A stretch of DNA of 64,000 bases from Nostoc sp. CHAB 5824 (GCF_020829665.1 NZ_JAIVFT010000003.1:124001-188000); one strand, 5' to 3'; positions 7,931 to 17,458 are shown, counted from the stretch's first letter. Notes: generated by a model from the letters alone, not told the origin. Program-made: numbers and translations.

Positions 7931-10033
7931 GTGAAAGAGAACGTGAAAAAGGACTTTTTGTTGCTAACAGTTGCTTTAGCAAGTTTACTGATAGCGTTTC
8001 CTGGCTTTGCTGCTGAGAGTGAAATTAAGCAGATAAATACTGATAAATCAACCGAAATCATTTCAGATATTCCGAGTTTGAGTGAAATTGAGTTACCCGC
8101 TATTAGTGCTGAATTATTAACTCAACAATCTGCACCGAGTGAAGTTAATCCAGATCAGCCAGAAACAGAGCAAACTCCGAGCGATGATGCAGACATTTCT
8201 ATAGAAGTCATCGCAGAACCAGACAACTTACCTCAATCTACTCCAACTTACGTAATTGATAAAGAAGAAATTCAAAAGCAGGGCGCTACAAGTTTAGCCG
8301 ATATTTTGAAAAGAATGCCTGGTTTTGCGATCAATGATGTAGGTCATGGCGCAGATATTCACACAGGTACATACTATCGGGGAGCCTCAATTAATCAATC
8401 TGTATTTCTGATTAATGGCAGACCAATTAACAATAATGTTAATACTTATCATGGTGGAACTGACTTAAATAGCATTCCTGTAGAAGCTATTGAACGAGTG
8501 GAATTATATAGCGGTACAGCCTCCGCTTTGTATGGTTCCTCAGCCTTTGGGGGTGTTGTGAATATTATCACCAAAGAAGGTTATGGCAAACCTAAATTGA
8601 GTGCTAGTGCAGAATTTGGCTCATTGAGTTTAAATAATCAACAAGTAACCTATGGTGGTTCATCTGATAACGTCAAGTACAACTTTAGCTTTGAAAGATT
8701 CTTTACAGATAACCGTTACCGCGTTCCTGTAGGTGCAGCAAATCGTGATGAACAGGGATTTTTATCTAATGCAGACACAGCTACTAGTACTTACTTTGGT
8801 AGCATTGGAGTAGATTTAGATAAGAAAAATTCTCTGAATTTAGATGTTACTGCACTCAGCAGTCGTCGGGGTTTAATTTATTTTGGATTCCCTCTGCAAA
8901 GAGATAGATTAGACCACGATGGTTTAAATGTTGGCTTATCTTGGAAAACCCGGCTAGGTAATGGGGAAAGTTCCAATCTTACCACTTCAATTGGTTATAA
9001 CCAAGATTATTTTAGCACTTATGGCCCTACAGGAGAATCATTTTATCGTAGAGGGTCTTTAGATACACAACAACTCACAGCTAGAGTCGATCATGAATGG
9101 AAAATTACTTCCAATAATAAATTGCGCTGGGGATTAGATTTGAAAAACACCGACTTAACCGGTGATGTTTTGAGTACAAATCCTAATAGTATTGCCGAAA
9201 ACGGAACTGAAGATAGAAGTTTGTTCAATACGGCTTTATTTGCTGTCAATACTTGGAATATTAGCGATAATTTTTTGATAGATTTAGGACTAAGGCAAAC
9301 ATTTGACAGCCAGTTTGGAAATTACCTCAACCCTAGTGTTGGGTTACGTTATGCTGTCACATCAATAGTAGCAGTGCGTGGAAGTTGGGCAGGGGCACAA
9401 CGCAATCCTGGGTTAGATCAGTTGTATGTTTATGATACTGTTCATACTTGGAGACCTAATCCTAATTTAAGACCGGAAATCGGCTCTACTTGGAGTGCGG
9501 GAGTAGATGTCAATTTTTCGGAAAATTTGATTGGACAGTTTACTTACTTTGGTAGTAGTATAGGCGATCGCTTGGGAGTCATCGCCGGAAAATGGGAAAA
9601 CATTGGATTAGTAGATACCAATGGTTTAGAGGCTGCATTGCAATTAAGAATTGCCGCTGGCTGGTCAACTTTCCTCAACTATACTTATACAGATGCTCAA
9701 ATAAAAACAGGTACAGAGAGAGGTTTGCAGTTAGGTTTGATTCCCTACTCTGTACTCCAAACTGGGGTAGGTTATGAAAATGCGGGATGGCAGGCTAACT
9801 TGTATGTTACTTACAATAGTGGCGCTCGCAGAGCCATCTTTGCTCCCGATAACAAGAGTACAGATTTTGCACCATCTTTTGTGAATTTAGATTTGAGTGG
9901 ACGTATACCTTTAACTAGCAATTTAGGACTGACGGTTTACTTAGAAAATTTACTCGGTGAGCAATATGAGCGAGTTAATCGCATCTATAGCCCTGGATTT
10001 ACTTTTCGTGTGGGTTTAAGCGCCAATTTTTAG
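7931..10033 (+). CDS. TonB-dependent outer-membrane receptor (BtuB/siderophore type)
   Basis: This is an outer-membrane gated beta-barrel that would import a scarce ligand such as ferric siderophore, haem or cobalamin using TonB energy. A signal peptide (about 8-27) is followed by an acidic linker. The plug domain runs from about residue 95 to 215 (STPTYVIDKEEIQKQGATSL, LADILKRMPGF, ASALYGSSAFGGVVNIITK). A 22-strand-type barrel ends in the typical C-terminal aromatic FRVGLSANF. At 700 residues the length is normal for a receptor without an N-terminal AMIN domain. The start is GTG 7931; GTG 7943 with an AAAGAG upstream is equally possible. No transporter genes are adjacent and no clear Fur box was found, so the ligand is unassigned. 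Confidence 0.88.
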   Translation: MKENVKKDFLLLTVALASLLIAFPGFAAESEIKQINTDKSTEIISDIPSLSEIELPAISAELLTQQSAPSEVNPDQPETEQTPSDDADISIEVIAEPDNLPQSTPTYVIDKEEIQKQGATSLADILKRMPGFAINDVGHGADIHTGTYYRGASINQSVFLINGRPINNNVNTYHGGTDLNSIPVEAIERVELYSGTASALYGSSAFGGVVNIITKEGYGKPKLSASAEFGSLSLNNQQVTYGGSSDNVKYNFSFERFFTDNRYRVPVGAANRDEQGFLSNADTATSTYFGSIGVDLDKKNSLNLDVTALSSRRGLIYFGFPLQRDRLDHDGLNVGLSWKTRLGNGESSNLTTSIGYNQDYFSTYGPTGESFYRRGSLDTQQLTARVDHEWKITSNNKLRWGLDLKNTDLTGDVLSTNPNSIAENGTEDRSLFNTALFAVNTWNISDNFLIDLGLRQTFDSQFGNYLNPSVGLRYAVTSIVAVRGSWAGAQRNPGLDQLYVYDTVHTWRPNPNLRPEIGSTWSAGVDVNFSENLIGQFTYFGSSIGDRLGVIAGKWENIGLVDTNGLEAALQLRIAAGWSTFLNYTYTDAQIKTGTERGLQLGLIPYSVLQTGVGYENAGWQANLYVTYNSGARRAIFAPDNKSTDFAPSFVNLDLSGRIPLTSNLGLTVYLENLLGEQYERVNRIYSPGFTFRVGLSANF

Positions 10034-10271
10034 GTATTAAATCTAGAGATTTTGTAATGACAAAATCTTTACTAGTACTTATGCATTGACAAGAAATACC
10101 AAATATGGAGCAAGGTTAAAAACCATATCTTTCGTAAGGGCACAGCATTGCTGTGCTCCTACAGTGTGGTCTATTTACGATCGCAGGATAATTAAGAAAA
10201 GCCTGAAAACTTCCTCAAGATAGGTAACGCACATAACGATGCATTTGTACAGTGCGTAAGTCCTATCTACA
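10034..10271. repeat. Intergenic region with a palindromic core
   Basis: A near-perfect palindrome at about 10140-10156 (GCACAGCATTGCTGTGC) resembles the centre of the ATACCA-family elements at 19659, 20130 and 62365, with degenerate flanks (aaatacca near 10095). It is likely a decayed copy. It lies between convergent genes. Confidence 0.45.
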
Positions 10272-11111
10272 TTATTGGGATAAGGTGAATGAGTATTCGT
10301 GCCAATCGCAAATGGGGCGATACCCAATCGCTTGATAAATATGATTGGCTGTGGGATTGGCTAAATCTGCTATGAGGAAACAATATCGGCATCCCCGGTC
10401 TAGCAGTTGTTGGCTTAACGCTGCGACACAGGCAGTGGCATATCCTTTGCGACGATACTCTGGTGGTGTATAAGCTAAATTGATCCGACCAATTGTAGGT
10501 AACACTTGTTTACTAGACGCAACTGAAACTGGAGTGCTATCAACCCAAAAATAAGTATTCTGTTGTTTCAAGCGATTATCTACCTGGTGTTCGACATCTT
10601 CGCTCACCGCCTCATCTATCTCAGATAAAAATGCAGAAAGCCAGTTGATCAAAAGAGAGCGATCGCCTTCAGTTGCCAGTCTGAGATATCCTCTGGCCGT
10701 TGAGACTCTTTGCACTGCCGTTAATTGGTAAATTTTCATTACCACCGACCGTTGATAGAATTGTCCTGTCAGCGCTTGCCAAGTCTGCGAGAATATTTCT
10801 GTCTCTCCAGCAAGTCCCATGTTTCCTGGTAGTTGCTCTTGACGCAAATCTTGAGCAATCAACCGCAAGGCATCCATATTCTGGGCTTTGGATAGTATCA
10901 ATTTTTGAGGTGGGGTGCGGATGGCAACAGCCAGAATCTCACCACTTGTTTGGACAATTGCTAAATAAGGCTTACCCAGATAAAGTTCTGGGTTATGCAG
11001 CAAGGTATGCGAAATACTGAGCAAAATATTATTTTCTACCTGATGCTGGAGTAGATAAGCCTGAGTGCAGTGCCAGAACTCCTGAATGTTGTTGAATCGA
11101 TGTAGTTGCAT
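10272..11111 (-). CDS. GNAT family N-acetyltransferase (two-lobed)
   Basis: At 279 residues this is longer than a minimal GNAT. The C-terminal half carries the catalytic fold with INLAYTPPEYRRKGYATACV (acetyl-CoA binding loop), LIADLANPTANHIYQAIGYR and a terminal WHEYSFT strand. The N-terminal half (about 1-150) looks like a degenerate GNAT lobe, common in enzymes acting on amino acids or peptides. The substrate is unknown. The ATG at 11109-11111 lies directly beside an IS1 transposase fragment, so an insertion has landed at the edge of its promoter. Confidence 0.8.
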   Translation of the reverse strand: MQLHRFNNIQEFWHCTQAYLLQHQVENNILLSISHTLLHNPELYLGKPYLAIVQTSGEILAVAIRTPPQKLILSKAQNMDALRLIAQDLRQEQLPGNMGLAGETEIFSQTWQALTGQFYQRSVVMKIYQLTAVQRVSTARGYLRLATEGDRSLLINWLSAFLSEIDEAVSEDVEHQVDNRLKQQNTYFWVDSTPVSVASSKQVLPTIGRINLAYTPPEYRRKGYATACVAALSQQLLDRGCRYCFLIADLANPTANHIYQAIGYRPICDWHEYSFTLSQ

Positions 11112-11127
11112 GATTTGCCTTCCTCAC

Positions 11128-11310
11128 GAACCAAGTGACGAGCTAGAAAAGTTTGTTGGTAAAAAAAACAAAATTTGGTTGTGGACAGCAGTGAATAAGC
11201 ATATCCCAGTTATTTTTGCTTGGGTTTTAGGGGATAGGAGTTCAGAAACTTTTAAACTTTTATGGCAAATTATAAACTGTTGGCAATCTGATTTTTACGT
11301 CACTGCTTAA
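11128..11310 (+). pseudogene. IS1-family transposase remnant
   Basis: The frame encodes DELEKFVGKKNKIWLWTAVN, then VFAWVLGDRSSETFKLLW-type sequence. This is the central part of IS1 InsB-type transposases, which carry DE(L)W.FVGKK, WLW and GDRS. Both the N-terminal zinc/helix-turn-helix part and the C-terminal catalytic end are absent, so it cannot be functional. Terminal repeats of an intact IS are not visible. Confidence 0.7.
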
Positions 11311-11378
11311 AAAGGGGGTTAGGAAAGATCAACAAGTGCCTAAAATTATAGCCAACTACTTTTCAAACATCCTCTAAG
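11311..11378. repeat. Dispersed repeat (GGGGGTTAGGAA...CTTTTCAAACA), copy 1
   Basis: About 65 bases beginning GGGGGTTAGGAA and ending ACTTTTCAAACATCCTCTAA recur with moderate identity at 17581-17647. It sits just after the IS1 remnant and may be a transposon end or an independent element. Confidence 0.5.
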
Positions 11379-11409
11379 ATTTACTTTTAATCTAAAATCC
11401 CAAATTTTT

Positions 11410-11706
11410 ATGAGAGCCAGAATTGAAAATCAAATACTTTTTATCCACCACGAAGATTTGCCAGAGTTTAAGAAGGGTGGTTCGGTGGTAAGAAACTCTT
11501 ATTTCTGGGCGCTACGTTCAATTGCTGGTAAAGCTACGCGTTATCGTGATTGGGAATACGAACCGGAGGTTTGGCTAGCGCTTTCACGAATGCTTTTATC
11601 GTTTGCTGAATCTGGATATTTGGGTCTTAGAGAAACCTTGCTGGAATTTCCTTTATCTCAAGGAGAAATTCCTAGTTTGCTGCGAGATGTGTCCACCTTT
11701 GAGTAG
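11410..11706 (+). CDS. Small hypothetical protein
   Basis: This is a 98-residue soluble protein rich in Leu, Arg and aromatics (SYFWALRSIAGKATRYRDWE). There is no signal peptide and no motif I recognise. The composition (charged, balanced, few Cys) looks like real coding sequence, although the ribosome binding site is weak and the neighbourhood is transposon debris. It could be a fragment of a larger lost gene. Confidence 0.4.
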   Translation: MRARIENQILFIHHEDLPEFKKGGSVVRNSYFWALRSIAGKATRYRDWEYEPEVWLALSRMLLSFAESGYLGLRETLLEFPLSQGEIPSLLRDVSTFE

Positions 11707-11888
11707 GGTTGCTGCTGCGAGTAAGGGACGCGAAGCCTCAAAGTAGGTATTCCTAGTCGGAGGTTGGGAATCAGATAATCTCTCAAAGTTTTCTTGCTTA
11801 CTAAAAACGTTTAATGGCAAGAGATACTCACCCAACAGTTGCAATCATAGATGGATATTGTGAAAATATGCGCGATGCAAATAAGTTT

Positions 11889-12359
11889 TCAGATGGGAGC
11901 TTGATACTTCATAAATAGTACAAAAGCTTTTAGTAAATTCTTTCGTAATTGAGACAGGCGAAACTTATACTTGAGTGATACTGGTAATTTCTCATAGCTG
12001 ATAGGGAGAAAGCCTCTTTGAGCGTAAAAAAATTCTAATTGATGTTCTAAACATTTTAAATAAAGTGGTTGAGTAGATTGAGCAATTAAATGCTGTATTA
12101 TAAAAGTCCCTAATCCCTGATTTCGGTAAGCTGGTAAAACAAATAGACTGCCAAGTTCTTGGGCAAATTCAAAGTTTCGTAACTGTCCGAAAGCTACTAA
12201 AGACCCATTATGCTCAACAACCCAAAATTGCTGCCATTTTAGTTGAGAAGGATCAAGTCTTCCTCTAATAATAAATAAACGAATTAACCACATATCAAAA
12301 GGTTTCGCTTTGCGAAGAATGTACCCAGGTGGCAATAAACAATTATGTGTATTATCCAT
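11889..12359 (-). CDS. GNAT family N-acetyltransferase
   Basis: This is a single-domain GNAT of 156 residues. ELGSLFVLPAYRNQGLGTFI forms strand beta4 and the acetyl-CoA pyrophosphate loop, and LEHQLEFFYAQRGFLPI is the usual C-terminal helix and strand. The Arg/Lys-rich last 30 residues (KYKFRLSQLRKNLLKAF) could be an amphipathic tail. The substrate is unknown. Its 5' end faces the 21-bp tandem array that begins 42 bases away, so that array may lie in its promoter region. Confidence 0.78.
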   Translation of the reverse strand: MDNTHNCLLPPGYILRKAKPFDMWLIRLFIIRGRLDPSQLKWQQFWVVEHNGSLVAFGQLRNFEFAQELGSLFVLPAYRNQGLGTFIIQHLIAQSTQPLYLKCLEHQLEFFYAQRGFLPISYEKLPVSLKYKFRLSQLRKNLLKAFVLFMKYQAPI

Positions 12360-12400
12360 ATAGGCATGTAATCAGACTTTTAATATACCATTGGATACCG

Positions 12401-12600
12401 CATTTGCTTGTTAAGAGACAACATTTGCTTGTTCGACGACAGTATTTGCTTGTTAAGAGACAACATTTGCTTGTTAAGAGACAACATTTGCTTGTTGAGC
12501 GACAACATTTGCTTGTTCGGCAACAGCATTTGCTTGTTCGGCGACAGCATTTGCTTGTTCGACGACAGTATTTGCTTGTCCGGCGATCGCGTTTCCTGTT
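12401..12600. repeat. Tandem array of 21-bp units
   Basis: Units starting (C/T)ATTTGCTTGTT recur exactly every 21 bases at 12401, 12422, 12443, 12464, 12485, 12506, 12527, 12548 and 12569, with a decayed tenth at about 12590. Variation is confined to the second half of the unit (aagagacaa, cgacgacag, cggcaacag). Because 21 is a multiple of three, several frames on both strands stay open. On the minus strand they would read as a heptad of the form NAVAEQA. It lies between a minus-strand GNAT gene and a plus-strand secreted-protein gene. Confidence 0.9.
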
Positions 12601-12757
12601 GTAACTAATATTACATGAATAAAATAATGCTTGAACTCATCGGGCACTCAAATGAAGTTCAATCCGTCACGACTAGCCAGCATGCCCAAACTTTGGTTGA
12701 AGTAAGGGTAGTTGTGAGAAAACAATTAAAATGCAGCAGTTAGTGTAGGAAAACAAC

Positions 12758-13147
12758 GTGAAAATAGCGATTATTGCTAAAACATTAATTACATCCATTG
12801 GTTTGTTAGCTTTATTTACCCCAAGTCAAGCATCGGCTCAACTTATACCGCAACCTTGGGTTTCAGTTGGTGGAAAAGATGGTGATGTAACTTATGCTGT
12901 AGGAGCTAGGGCTTTAAATTTTGGGGTTGAGCTAGGAACTGGCCCTGATGGTGCTACGGGAGTAGATGTTTTGAAATTTATCAGTTTGCCTGTCATTTCA
13001 CCTTATGTAGGAGTTGGACTTTATTCAGAGGATAAAGGTGTTGCAGTTTCCGGTGGCGTTCAGGTGGGTGCTACTGATAACGTTTTTGTTGGTGCTGGTT
13101 ACAATTCTATTCGTGGTTTTAACGGGCAACTGGGAATAAGATTTTAA
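12758..13147 (+). CDS. Small secreted beta-rich protein of unknown function
   Basis: The 129-residue protein starts at GTG with an AGGAAAAC Shine-Dalgarno-like stretch just upstream. A signal peptide (about 1-27, ending SQASA|Q) precedes a Gly/Val-rich domain of alternating strands (YAVGARALNFGVELGTG, VSPYVGVGLYSED, NVFVGAGYNSIRG) ending LGIRF. This resembles a fragment-sized outer-membrane beta-barrel or beta-sandwich. No family is recognised. It may be a small outer-membrane or periplasmic protein. Confidence 0.7.
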   Translation: MKIAIIAKTLITSIGLLALFTPSQASAQLIPQPWVSVGGKDGDVTYAVGARALNFGVELGTGPDGATGVDVLKFISLPVISPYVGVGLYSEDKGVAVSGGVQVGATDNVFVGAGYNSIRGFNGQLGIRF

Positions 13148-13395
13148 CAAAACAGAATTCAGCAGTCAGAAGCCAGAATTCAGAATTACAGCAGATTTCA
13201 AGTTAGTGAAGTACACAAGCTAAGTTTCAAAGCCAGATATAAAGCCTGTTTTACTTCTGAATTCTGCTGTAAATTCTGTGCAACTGGTGGATAGTACAGC
13301 GTAAACTCTTTCAGAGATGCTAACGCGCAGCGTCTCGCAGAGAGCGTTTTGATTCTGAATTCTGACTTCTGAATTCTTATTCAATTACGAATTAA
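13148..13395. repeat. Inverted (C)AGAATTC repeats between convergent genes
   Basis: Two clusters of AGAATTCAG-type words, one near 13150-13190 and one in opposite sense near 13250-13380, could fold into a large imperfect hairpin. A dispersed repeat around 13318-13350 (gctaacgcgcagcgtctcgc) lies inside. It probably acts as a bidirectional transcription barrier. Confidence 0.4.
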
Positions 13396-15972
13396 TTATG
13401 CAGGGGGAGTAACTGAAGTTGAAATTAGTTCTCTAACATGCTCTGCGGAATCTTGTTGTAATGCTGATGCCACGATCGCTTCACTTTCAACTATACTGAA
13501 CCGAGCGATCGCCTGTTTCACTCCAGGTATACTTTGGGGATTCACGCTCAATTCATCCAGCCCTAAACCTAATAAAATTGGTGTTGCTAAAGTATCTGCT
13601 GCCAATTCTCCACATAATCCTACCAAAATCCCCGCCGCATGAGCAGCTTGGATAGTTTGCTGTACCATTCGTAACACTGCTGGATGTAGCGCATCAACTA
13701 AATTTGCCACGCGCGGATTAGTGCGATCGCTAGCCATGACGTACTGACTCAGATCGTTAGTCCCTATACTAAAGAAGTCTACTTCAGCAGCTAACTGATC
13801 TGCGATCGCTACTGCTGACGGAACCTCTACCATAATTCCTACTTTCATCGCTGCATCAAAGGAAATACCAGCTTGATTTAGTTCAGCCTGCACTTCACCT
13901 AAAATTACTTTAGCTGCACGTACCTCAGTTACACTAGCAATCATTGGCAACATGATCTTAATTTGGTGTCCGACACTGGCTCTCAAAATTGCCCGCAACT
14001 GAGTTTTGAACAAATCCAGATGATCTAAACAGAAACGAATTCCCCGCCAACCTAAGAAAGGGTTAGCTTCTGGAAAACCAACTCTCAGATAAGGAAGTGG
14101 CTTATCACCACCGACATCTAAGGTACGAATAATTAGCGGACGATTATCTAAAACTTTTGCGATCGCCTGATACACTTCTAATTGTTCTTCTTCAGTGGGG
14201 GCGCTTGTCCTATCTAGATAGAGAAACTCAGTGCGGAGTAATCCCACACCTTCTGCACCGTTAGCCACCGCAACTTGAACATCATTTATACTACCAATGT
14301 TGGCAAAGACGCTAACTTGCCGGCCATCACGAGTAATTGCTAACTGGTGTGCTGTAGCTCGTGCTTCCTGTTGGGCAATTTGCCAAGCTGATTGCTTTGC
14401 TGCCAGTAAATCTAGGATATGTGATTCTGGTTCTACCCAAGCTTTGCCACTTTCACCATCAAGTGCCATAAGTGTACCATCAGCTAAGTGCAACACTTGG
14501 GCATCTACTCCCAAAACTGCGGGAATACCCAATGTTCGAGCGATAATTGCGCTGTGAGAAGTGGCGCTACCAGAAGTTGTACAAATACCCAACACTTTTT
14601 TCGGATCTAATCCAGCAGTATCTGAAGGTGTTAAATCAGTTGCCACCAAAATCGCCGGTTCCTCAAGATGCAAGTTAGCAGGGGCATTCCCCGCTAGTAA
14701 TCGCAGCACTCTTTGCCCGACATCCACAACATCGTCAACTCGCTCTTGCAGGTAAGAATCCTCAAGTGTGCGGTAAGAAGTGGCTACTTGATTAACTACG
14801 GCTTGCCAAGCTGCTTCAGCATTTATATGGTGTTCAAAAATGCGCTCTTTAGCTGCTTCCAACAGTACTGGATCTTCTAAAAATAGTAGTTGGGCATCGA
14901 AGATAGCGGCTTCAGCGTCACCAATTTGCAGAGATGCTTGTGAAAAAACTGCTTGGATTTCTTGTCGGGCGATGTGAATTGCTGCTTGTACTCGTTGCCA
15001 CTCTAGCTCTGGATCATCTACGTGATATTCCGTAATCGTAATGTGGGTGGGTTGATAATGAACAACGGGTGCGATCGCTACTCCAGCAGAAGCTGCAATT
15101 CCCAAAAGTTCGCCGGGAGTTCCTGAGGTAACTTCATGCTGAAATGCTGGTGGAGAATTCGAGGCAACATTATCTTCACCCTCCGGGTTCGGCAGTCCCT
15201 CTTTGTTGGAACAACAAGACCGGGCTGCCTCACCAAAATTATTTGCGAATAATCCTTGTAATGCGGCTAGCGCTTCATCTGCATCAGAACCAGTGGCAGT
15301 AATCACCAATTCGTGTCCTTGACGCACCCCTAAAGTTGTAACTTGGTTAATACTGTCACCCCTAACTAGCTCAGTATTTCTCGTTAAATTTTTTACCAAA
15401 ATTTGCGATTGAAACCGGGCTGCGGTTGCGACAAACTGCGCTGCGGGACGGGCGTGTAATCCTAAGCGATTGCTCACAATCAGCCGGATTTCTCGCGTTG
15501 GTGATTCTATATTGGTTATTGGGGTATTGTGACTGACAAGTGATAACGGCCTACTAACTACACCCAATTGAGTTGCTTTTGCTAAGAGTGCGCCGCGTGC
15601 TTCCGCCATGACTTGGTGAATATCTCTACCAGCCGCCGCCGCTACCACAGCAGCGATCGCACCTTCTACTAGAGGTGCTTCACACAAATGCACTTTTTGC
15701 TGCTGTGCTTCTGGCAGAAACTCGATTGCCATTTCTGCACTCAGCAAAGCACTACCCAAATCCATTAATACCAAGACACCATTATCAGAAAAAACAGAAG
15801 CGATCGCTTCATAAACCTGGATGGGATCTGTACCCAATGGGTTGTCCGGATCTTCAATACCTGCTGCAACAGCAATGGGGACTTGGCCTTGAACCATTTG
15901 CGCGGCGAGTTCCCGCACACCCAAAGCTAGTTGTTTACTGTGAGAAACGATAACAATTCCGATCACTGCCAC
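13396..15972 (-). CDS. dhaM: DhaM-type phosphotransferase fusion (EIIA-Man / HPr / enzyme I)
   Basis: One 858-residue polypeptide carries three PTS modules. Residues 1-138 are an EIIA-mannose/DhaM domain with the phospho-acceptor His11 in IVSHSK. About 161-250 is HPr with His173 in GLHARPA. From about 288 to 845 it is enzyme I, with active His473 in GSATSHSAIIART, GGDKPLPYL and a C-terminal PEP-binding domain ending near GLCGELAAD. In the known pathway, phosphate from PEP passes EI-HPr-EIIA and then to DhaL-ADP, phosphorylating dihydroxyacetone. No dhaK or dhaL lies in this window. The linker at 250-285 is low-complexity and partly repeat-derived. The start is GTG 15972 by alignment of the first strand. 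Cyanobacteria generally lack sugar PTS. Confidence 0.9.
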   Translation of the reverse strand: MAVIGIVIVSHSKQLALGVRELAAQMVQGQVPIAVAAGIEDPDNPLGTDPIQVYEAIASVFSDNGVLVLMDLGSALLSAEMAIEFLPEAQQQKVHLCEAPLVEGAIAAVVAAAAGRDIHQVMAEARGALLAKATQLGVVSRPLSLVSHNTPITNIESPTREIRLIVSNRLGLHARPAAQFVATAARFQSQILVKNLTRNTELVRGDSINQVTTLGVRQGHELVITATGSDADEALAALQGLFANNFGEAARSCCSNKEGLPNPEGEDNVASNSPPAFQHEVTSGTPGELLGIAASAGVAIAPVVHYQPTHITITEYHVDDPELEWQRVQAAIHIARQEIQAVFSQASLQIGDAEAAIFDAQLLFLEDPVLLEAAKERIFEHHINAEAAWQAVVNQVATSYRTLEDSYLQERVDDVVDVGQRVLRLLAGNAPANLHLEEPAILVATDLTPSDTAGLDPKKVLGICTTSGSATSHSAIIARTLGIPAVLGVDAQVLHLADGTLMALDGESGKAWVEPESHILDLLAAKQSAWQIAQQEARATAHQLAITRDGRQVSVFANIGSINDVQVAVANGAEGVGLLRTEFLYLDRTSAPTEEEQLEVYQAIAKVLDNRPLIIRTLDVGGDKPLPYLRVGFPEANPFLGWRGIRFCLDHLDLFKTQLRAILRASVGHQIKIMLPMIASVTEVRAAKVILGEVQAELNQAGISFDAAMKVGIMVEVPSAVAIADQLAAEVDFFSIGTNDLSQYVMASDRTNPRVANLVDALHPAVLRMVQQTIQAAHAAGILVGLCGELAADTLATPILLGLGLDELSVNPQSIPGVKQAIARFSIVESEAIVASALQQDSAEHVRELISTSVTPPA

Positions 15973-16208
15973 ACCGCCAAACTTGTTAAGAGGTTTGCGT
16001 TTAGCCAGTTATCCCTTTCATTTTCCCATTCCGCACCGCTAAAAATAGCGCTTATCTTTATAGCGCTTCTTAGTTGATTCCAATACAGACCTAACCCCCA
16101 GTCCCTTAAGAGCAAGGGAAGGGGAGTAAAATTCAAAGCCTCTTTCCTCTTAGGAGAGAGGTTTGGAGAGAGGTCAGAGTGTATTGCATACAAACGAAAA
16201 GCCCTATA
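15973..16208. repeat. Intergenic region with GAGAGG-type repeat
   Basis: It contains a dispersed cyanobacterial repeat around 16090-16175 (aaggggag, CCTCTTTCCTCTTAGGAGAG) that can form a hairpin. I see no gene. It separates two minus-strand genes, so it holds the dhaM promoter. Confidence 0.4.
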
Positions 16209-17405
16209 TTACAATTGCAACTGCCCGAAAATATTCCGGTCTTTCCAGCTAGAAATCTGAATAAAATAACCTTCTTTTACGGAAATACGCGGTGTCCATT
16301 CATAAACTCCATCGCTAGCGGTACGGGAAGAAATGTTTTGGATAAGTTTGTTTCCATCGTACAACTTAATCGAGACATCGCCGTTAAGATTATCTTGCCA
16401 CAATATTAAATAAGGCTGATCCTTTTTTGCAAGTACTTTCTTCACTGGCTGACTGATTAAGATTTTTGGTGCAACCTGACTTTTGGTTTTTTTACGAAAT
16501 CCCAAATAATGAGGTAGATGTCGGAAAGTAGGATTTTCTTGCAGATTAGACAGTTGTGGAACGATAATATTTCCGCTCTGAGAATTGAATAAATAAGTTG
16601 ATCTGCCCCCATCAACGGTAATGATATCCCCTTTAACTCCTAATTTCCGTAATAAATCGGCTGCCTCATCCAGAGTTGCTTGGTTCACCGTCATAATCAA
16701 CAAAAGCTCGTCACCCTTAACACCATCTTTGTTTAGAGTACCGATGACTTGATACTTATTCGCTTGGTTTTGGGCTAATACTTTCGCCGGATGATCGCTG
16801 TATCGGTAAGTGACAATGGCATTCTTGACTGCGTTTTGGTTGAGAGGCGTACCGTTAATCTGATTGTAATCGGTAATGTATGCCTGCTTACTGTTCCAGA
16901 CTAGAGCTTTCAGGTGAATATTACTATAGTATTTATCTTTTGGTTGCTTGATTGGCCCATAAGGGCTAGTGCCACCACTGATAACTACACCATTGAGTTT
17001 AATTGGAAAGGATAATTGAGTACTAGATTGATATTGCTCAAAAAAAGAACAATTAATCATCGAAAAAACGTTGTTTGCGTAAAGTTTTTTATATTCGTCT
17101 GTTACTTCCGAAAACAACTTATTTTTGAAAAAAGGGCTGTAATGTCCACCTTCCCCTTTATAATATTTACCCTCATTTAGACCCATATTATCTACCTCTC
17201 CGGTAATTTGGTCTATCTGCATTTTGCGAAGATCAATAACTTGTAAATATGCTTCGTTACCATTTGTTAATTGTTTTTTATATAAAGCTGCCCCGTCTAT
17301 AGTTTGGAGAGACTCATAAGAAGATAGAGGGTTGAAACTTTGAGCAATCCAAAAGCTACTCAGAATCGGCAGCAAAAAAAGCAATAAATTGATTACAACA
17401 TTCAT
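16209..17405 (-). CDS. Secreted phosphodiester glycosidase family protein (NAGPA/DUF2233-like) with C-terminal Ig-like domain
   Basis: The protein of about 398 residues has an N-terminal membrane or signal segment (MNVVINLLLFLLPILSSF). A catalytic-type domain follows, with FSMINCSFFEQ, SGGTSPYGPI and the family signature GDIITVDGGRSTYLFN, in which the VDGGRS block is diagnostic. A C-terminal 80-residue beta-sandwich follows. Relatives remove a capping sugar from phosphodiesters or act on exopolysaccharide, so an extracytoplasmic envelope role is likely. I start at ATG 17405 because AAGAGA lies upstream and the N-terminus is then a clean signal peptide; a TTG at 17429 is less likely. The 84-bp dyad array lies upstream of it. 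Confidence 0.8.
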   Translation of the reverse strand: MNVVINLLLFLLPILSSFWIAQSFNPLSSYESLQTIDGAALYKKQLTNGNEAYLQVIDLRKMQIDQITGEVDNMGLNEGKYYKGEGGHYSPFFKNKLFSEVTDEYKKLYANNVFSMINCSFFEQYQSSTQLSFPIKLNGVVISGGTSPYGPIKQPKDKYYSNIHLKALVWNSKQAYITDYNQINGTPLNQNAVKNAIVTYRYSDHPAKVLAQNQANKYQVIGTLNKDGVKGDELLLIMTVNQATLDEAADLLRKLGVKGDIITVDGGRSTYLFNSQSGNIIVPQLSNLQENPTFRHLPHYLGFRKKTKSQVAPKILISQPVKKVLAKKDQPYLILWQDNLNGDVSIKLYDGNKLIQNISSRTASDGVYEWTPRISVKEGYFIQISSWKDRNIFGQLQL

Positions 17406-17458
17406 AGTCTCTTGACCACAATTGCACAAAAAGTTTTCGTTACCACTTTAAACCAAGG

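Noticed and set aside
12329..12608. Two overlapping plus-strand open frames (91 and 66 residues) through the 21-bp array
   Set aside because: They are by-products of a repeat whose period is a multiple of three. Both frames consist of the same unit read differently and neither has a ribosome site.
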